From Pleurotus ostreatus/Saccharomyces cerevisiae fusant (taxonomy: Eukaryota > Opisthokonta), in NCBI GenBank assembly GCA_024196135.1, contig JAMQCK010000590.1, forward strand, positions 1 to 19,475: 19,475 bases of DNA, written 5' to 3'. The translations under genes and the position numbers were made by a program. Below the pieces are notes generated by a model. The model was not told the DNA's origin. It saw nothing but the letters and a program-made list of their open reading frames with translations, and ran no database searches. Each line of letters begins with the position of its first letter. Within the stretch, counting starts at the first letter, position 1. Below are positions 18,925 through 19,475 of the stretch, piece by piece.

Positions 18925-19475
18925 CTAAGCGAAGTTCGCGACAAAATCAAGATCCGCCACAAAATCACCGGCAACGGCCGAATGACCCGAAGGGAACACT
19001 TGCGGCGAACCAACGGTCTCCTCCACCTCATCAATGGACATGCGTCTGCTTCTCTTTGGCGGGGCTGTGAGCGTGCCCTCGAAGGTCACGTTGGCGCGCT
19101 TCAACGACGGTTGCGCGGGTCCAGGCTCGATCTGGAGGTCCTCCAAGACCGCAGTCGTATTCGCCTCCTTCAAGTTAGAAGAATAGTTGAGTCCGTGCAT
19201 GGCAAGACAGAAGTAAGACTAACCTCTGTGACAGACTTGTCCATGATGCAGACCGCTTTCAGAACGTTGAGCATCTTCCAGCCGACACTACTCTTCTTCG
19301 GCATCGGTACCAGCATGAAACCGAGCTTGCACGTTACGATGTCGCCGATTTTCACTGCAGCTGGAGAGCAGGCCTTGTACCTAACCCGAAGTCAGACCCG
19401 CTGATATCAAAGTGGGTGAAGGGTACGTACGCTCCCGAACCCGTCGCCGGATCAGTTTCGTACTGAAAGTAACTG
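18925..19475 (-). CDS. Gene I (3' part): fungal protein of unknown function, truncated by the window
   Basis: Three exons are visible: 19475-19431 (open at the window edge), 19380-19224 and 19167-18925, joined in phases 2 and 0 across 50- and 56-nt introns (GTACGT with CTGAC; GTTAGT with CTAAC). The visible product runs SYFQYETDPATGSGAYKACS, then VKIGDIVTCKLGFMLVPMP, WKMLNVLKAVCIMDKS, and an acidic/Ser-Pro tail with a PPKRSRR basic cluster that could be a nuclear signal. The CSP...GDIV arrangement resembles a recurrent uncharacterised Agaricomycete protein family, an impression from memory rather than a search. The N-terminal part lies outside the window, so full length and domains are unknown. 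Confidence 0.68.

Overview
The window looks like nuclear DNA of a filamentous basidiomycete, most likely an Agaricomycete. The evidence is GC-rich coding sequence, many 43-60 nt GT-AG introns with CTNAC/CTGAC-type branch sites, dense compact genes on both strands, and protein families typical of that group: a tandem set of degenerate F-box proteins, an NTase-fold family and an RRM-YTH protein. No rRNA, tRNA, CRISPR or bacterial-type operon was seen. All gene models were spliced by eye from the sequence.

Layout. 1-1788: low-complexity pyrimidine-rich and GC-rich DNA with at most one tiny ORF. 1789-~4000 (minus): an RRM-YTH m6A-reader-type gene whose reading frame is broken at several points. 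~4130-6548: no convincing gene. 6549-7706 (plus): F-box-like gene A, followed at 7838-8025 by a fragment of an NTase-like gene. 8248-8444: a weak small gene candidate. 8495-9001 (minus): gene E, a Cys-rich zinc-binding-like protein of 151 aa. 9201-9770 (minus): gene J, a broken or unresolved coding region carrying a 52-codon tandem duplication. 9818-13875 (plus): F-box-like paralogs B, C and D in tandem. 14377-15864 (plus): gene G, the intact NTase-fold relative of the fragment next to gene A. 16058-16563 (minus): gene H, a small coiled-coil protein. 16764-16854: a possible miniature solo LTR. 17043-18629 (plus): gene F, a five-exon F-box protein with a hydrophobic N-terminus. 18925-19475 (minus): gene I, truncated by the window edge.

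How the parts relate. A, B, C and D share a degenerate N-terminal F-box, an intron at the homologous site (phase 1, about two thirds along) and a C-terminal [IVL]DW..W signature, so they are a local tandem family. A and D are the closest pair. Each is followed by sequence from the same NTase-like family (a fragment after A, the full gene G after D), which suggests duplication of an F-box/NTase two-gene block and decay of one copy. In C and D the ATG start codon is itself split by an intron after its first base (A|TG). C, D, E and H have TATA-like boxes 47-53 bp upstream of their start codons; gene G has one 33 or 57 bp upstream, depending on which ATG is used. The fungal F-box family suggests SCF-type ubiquitin ligase adaptors, but no substrate can be inferred.
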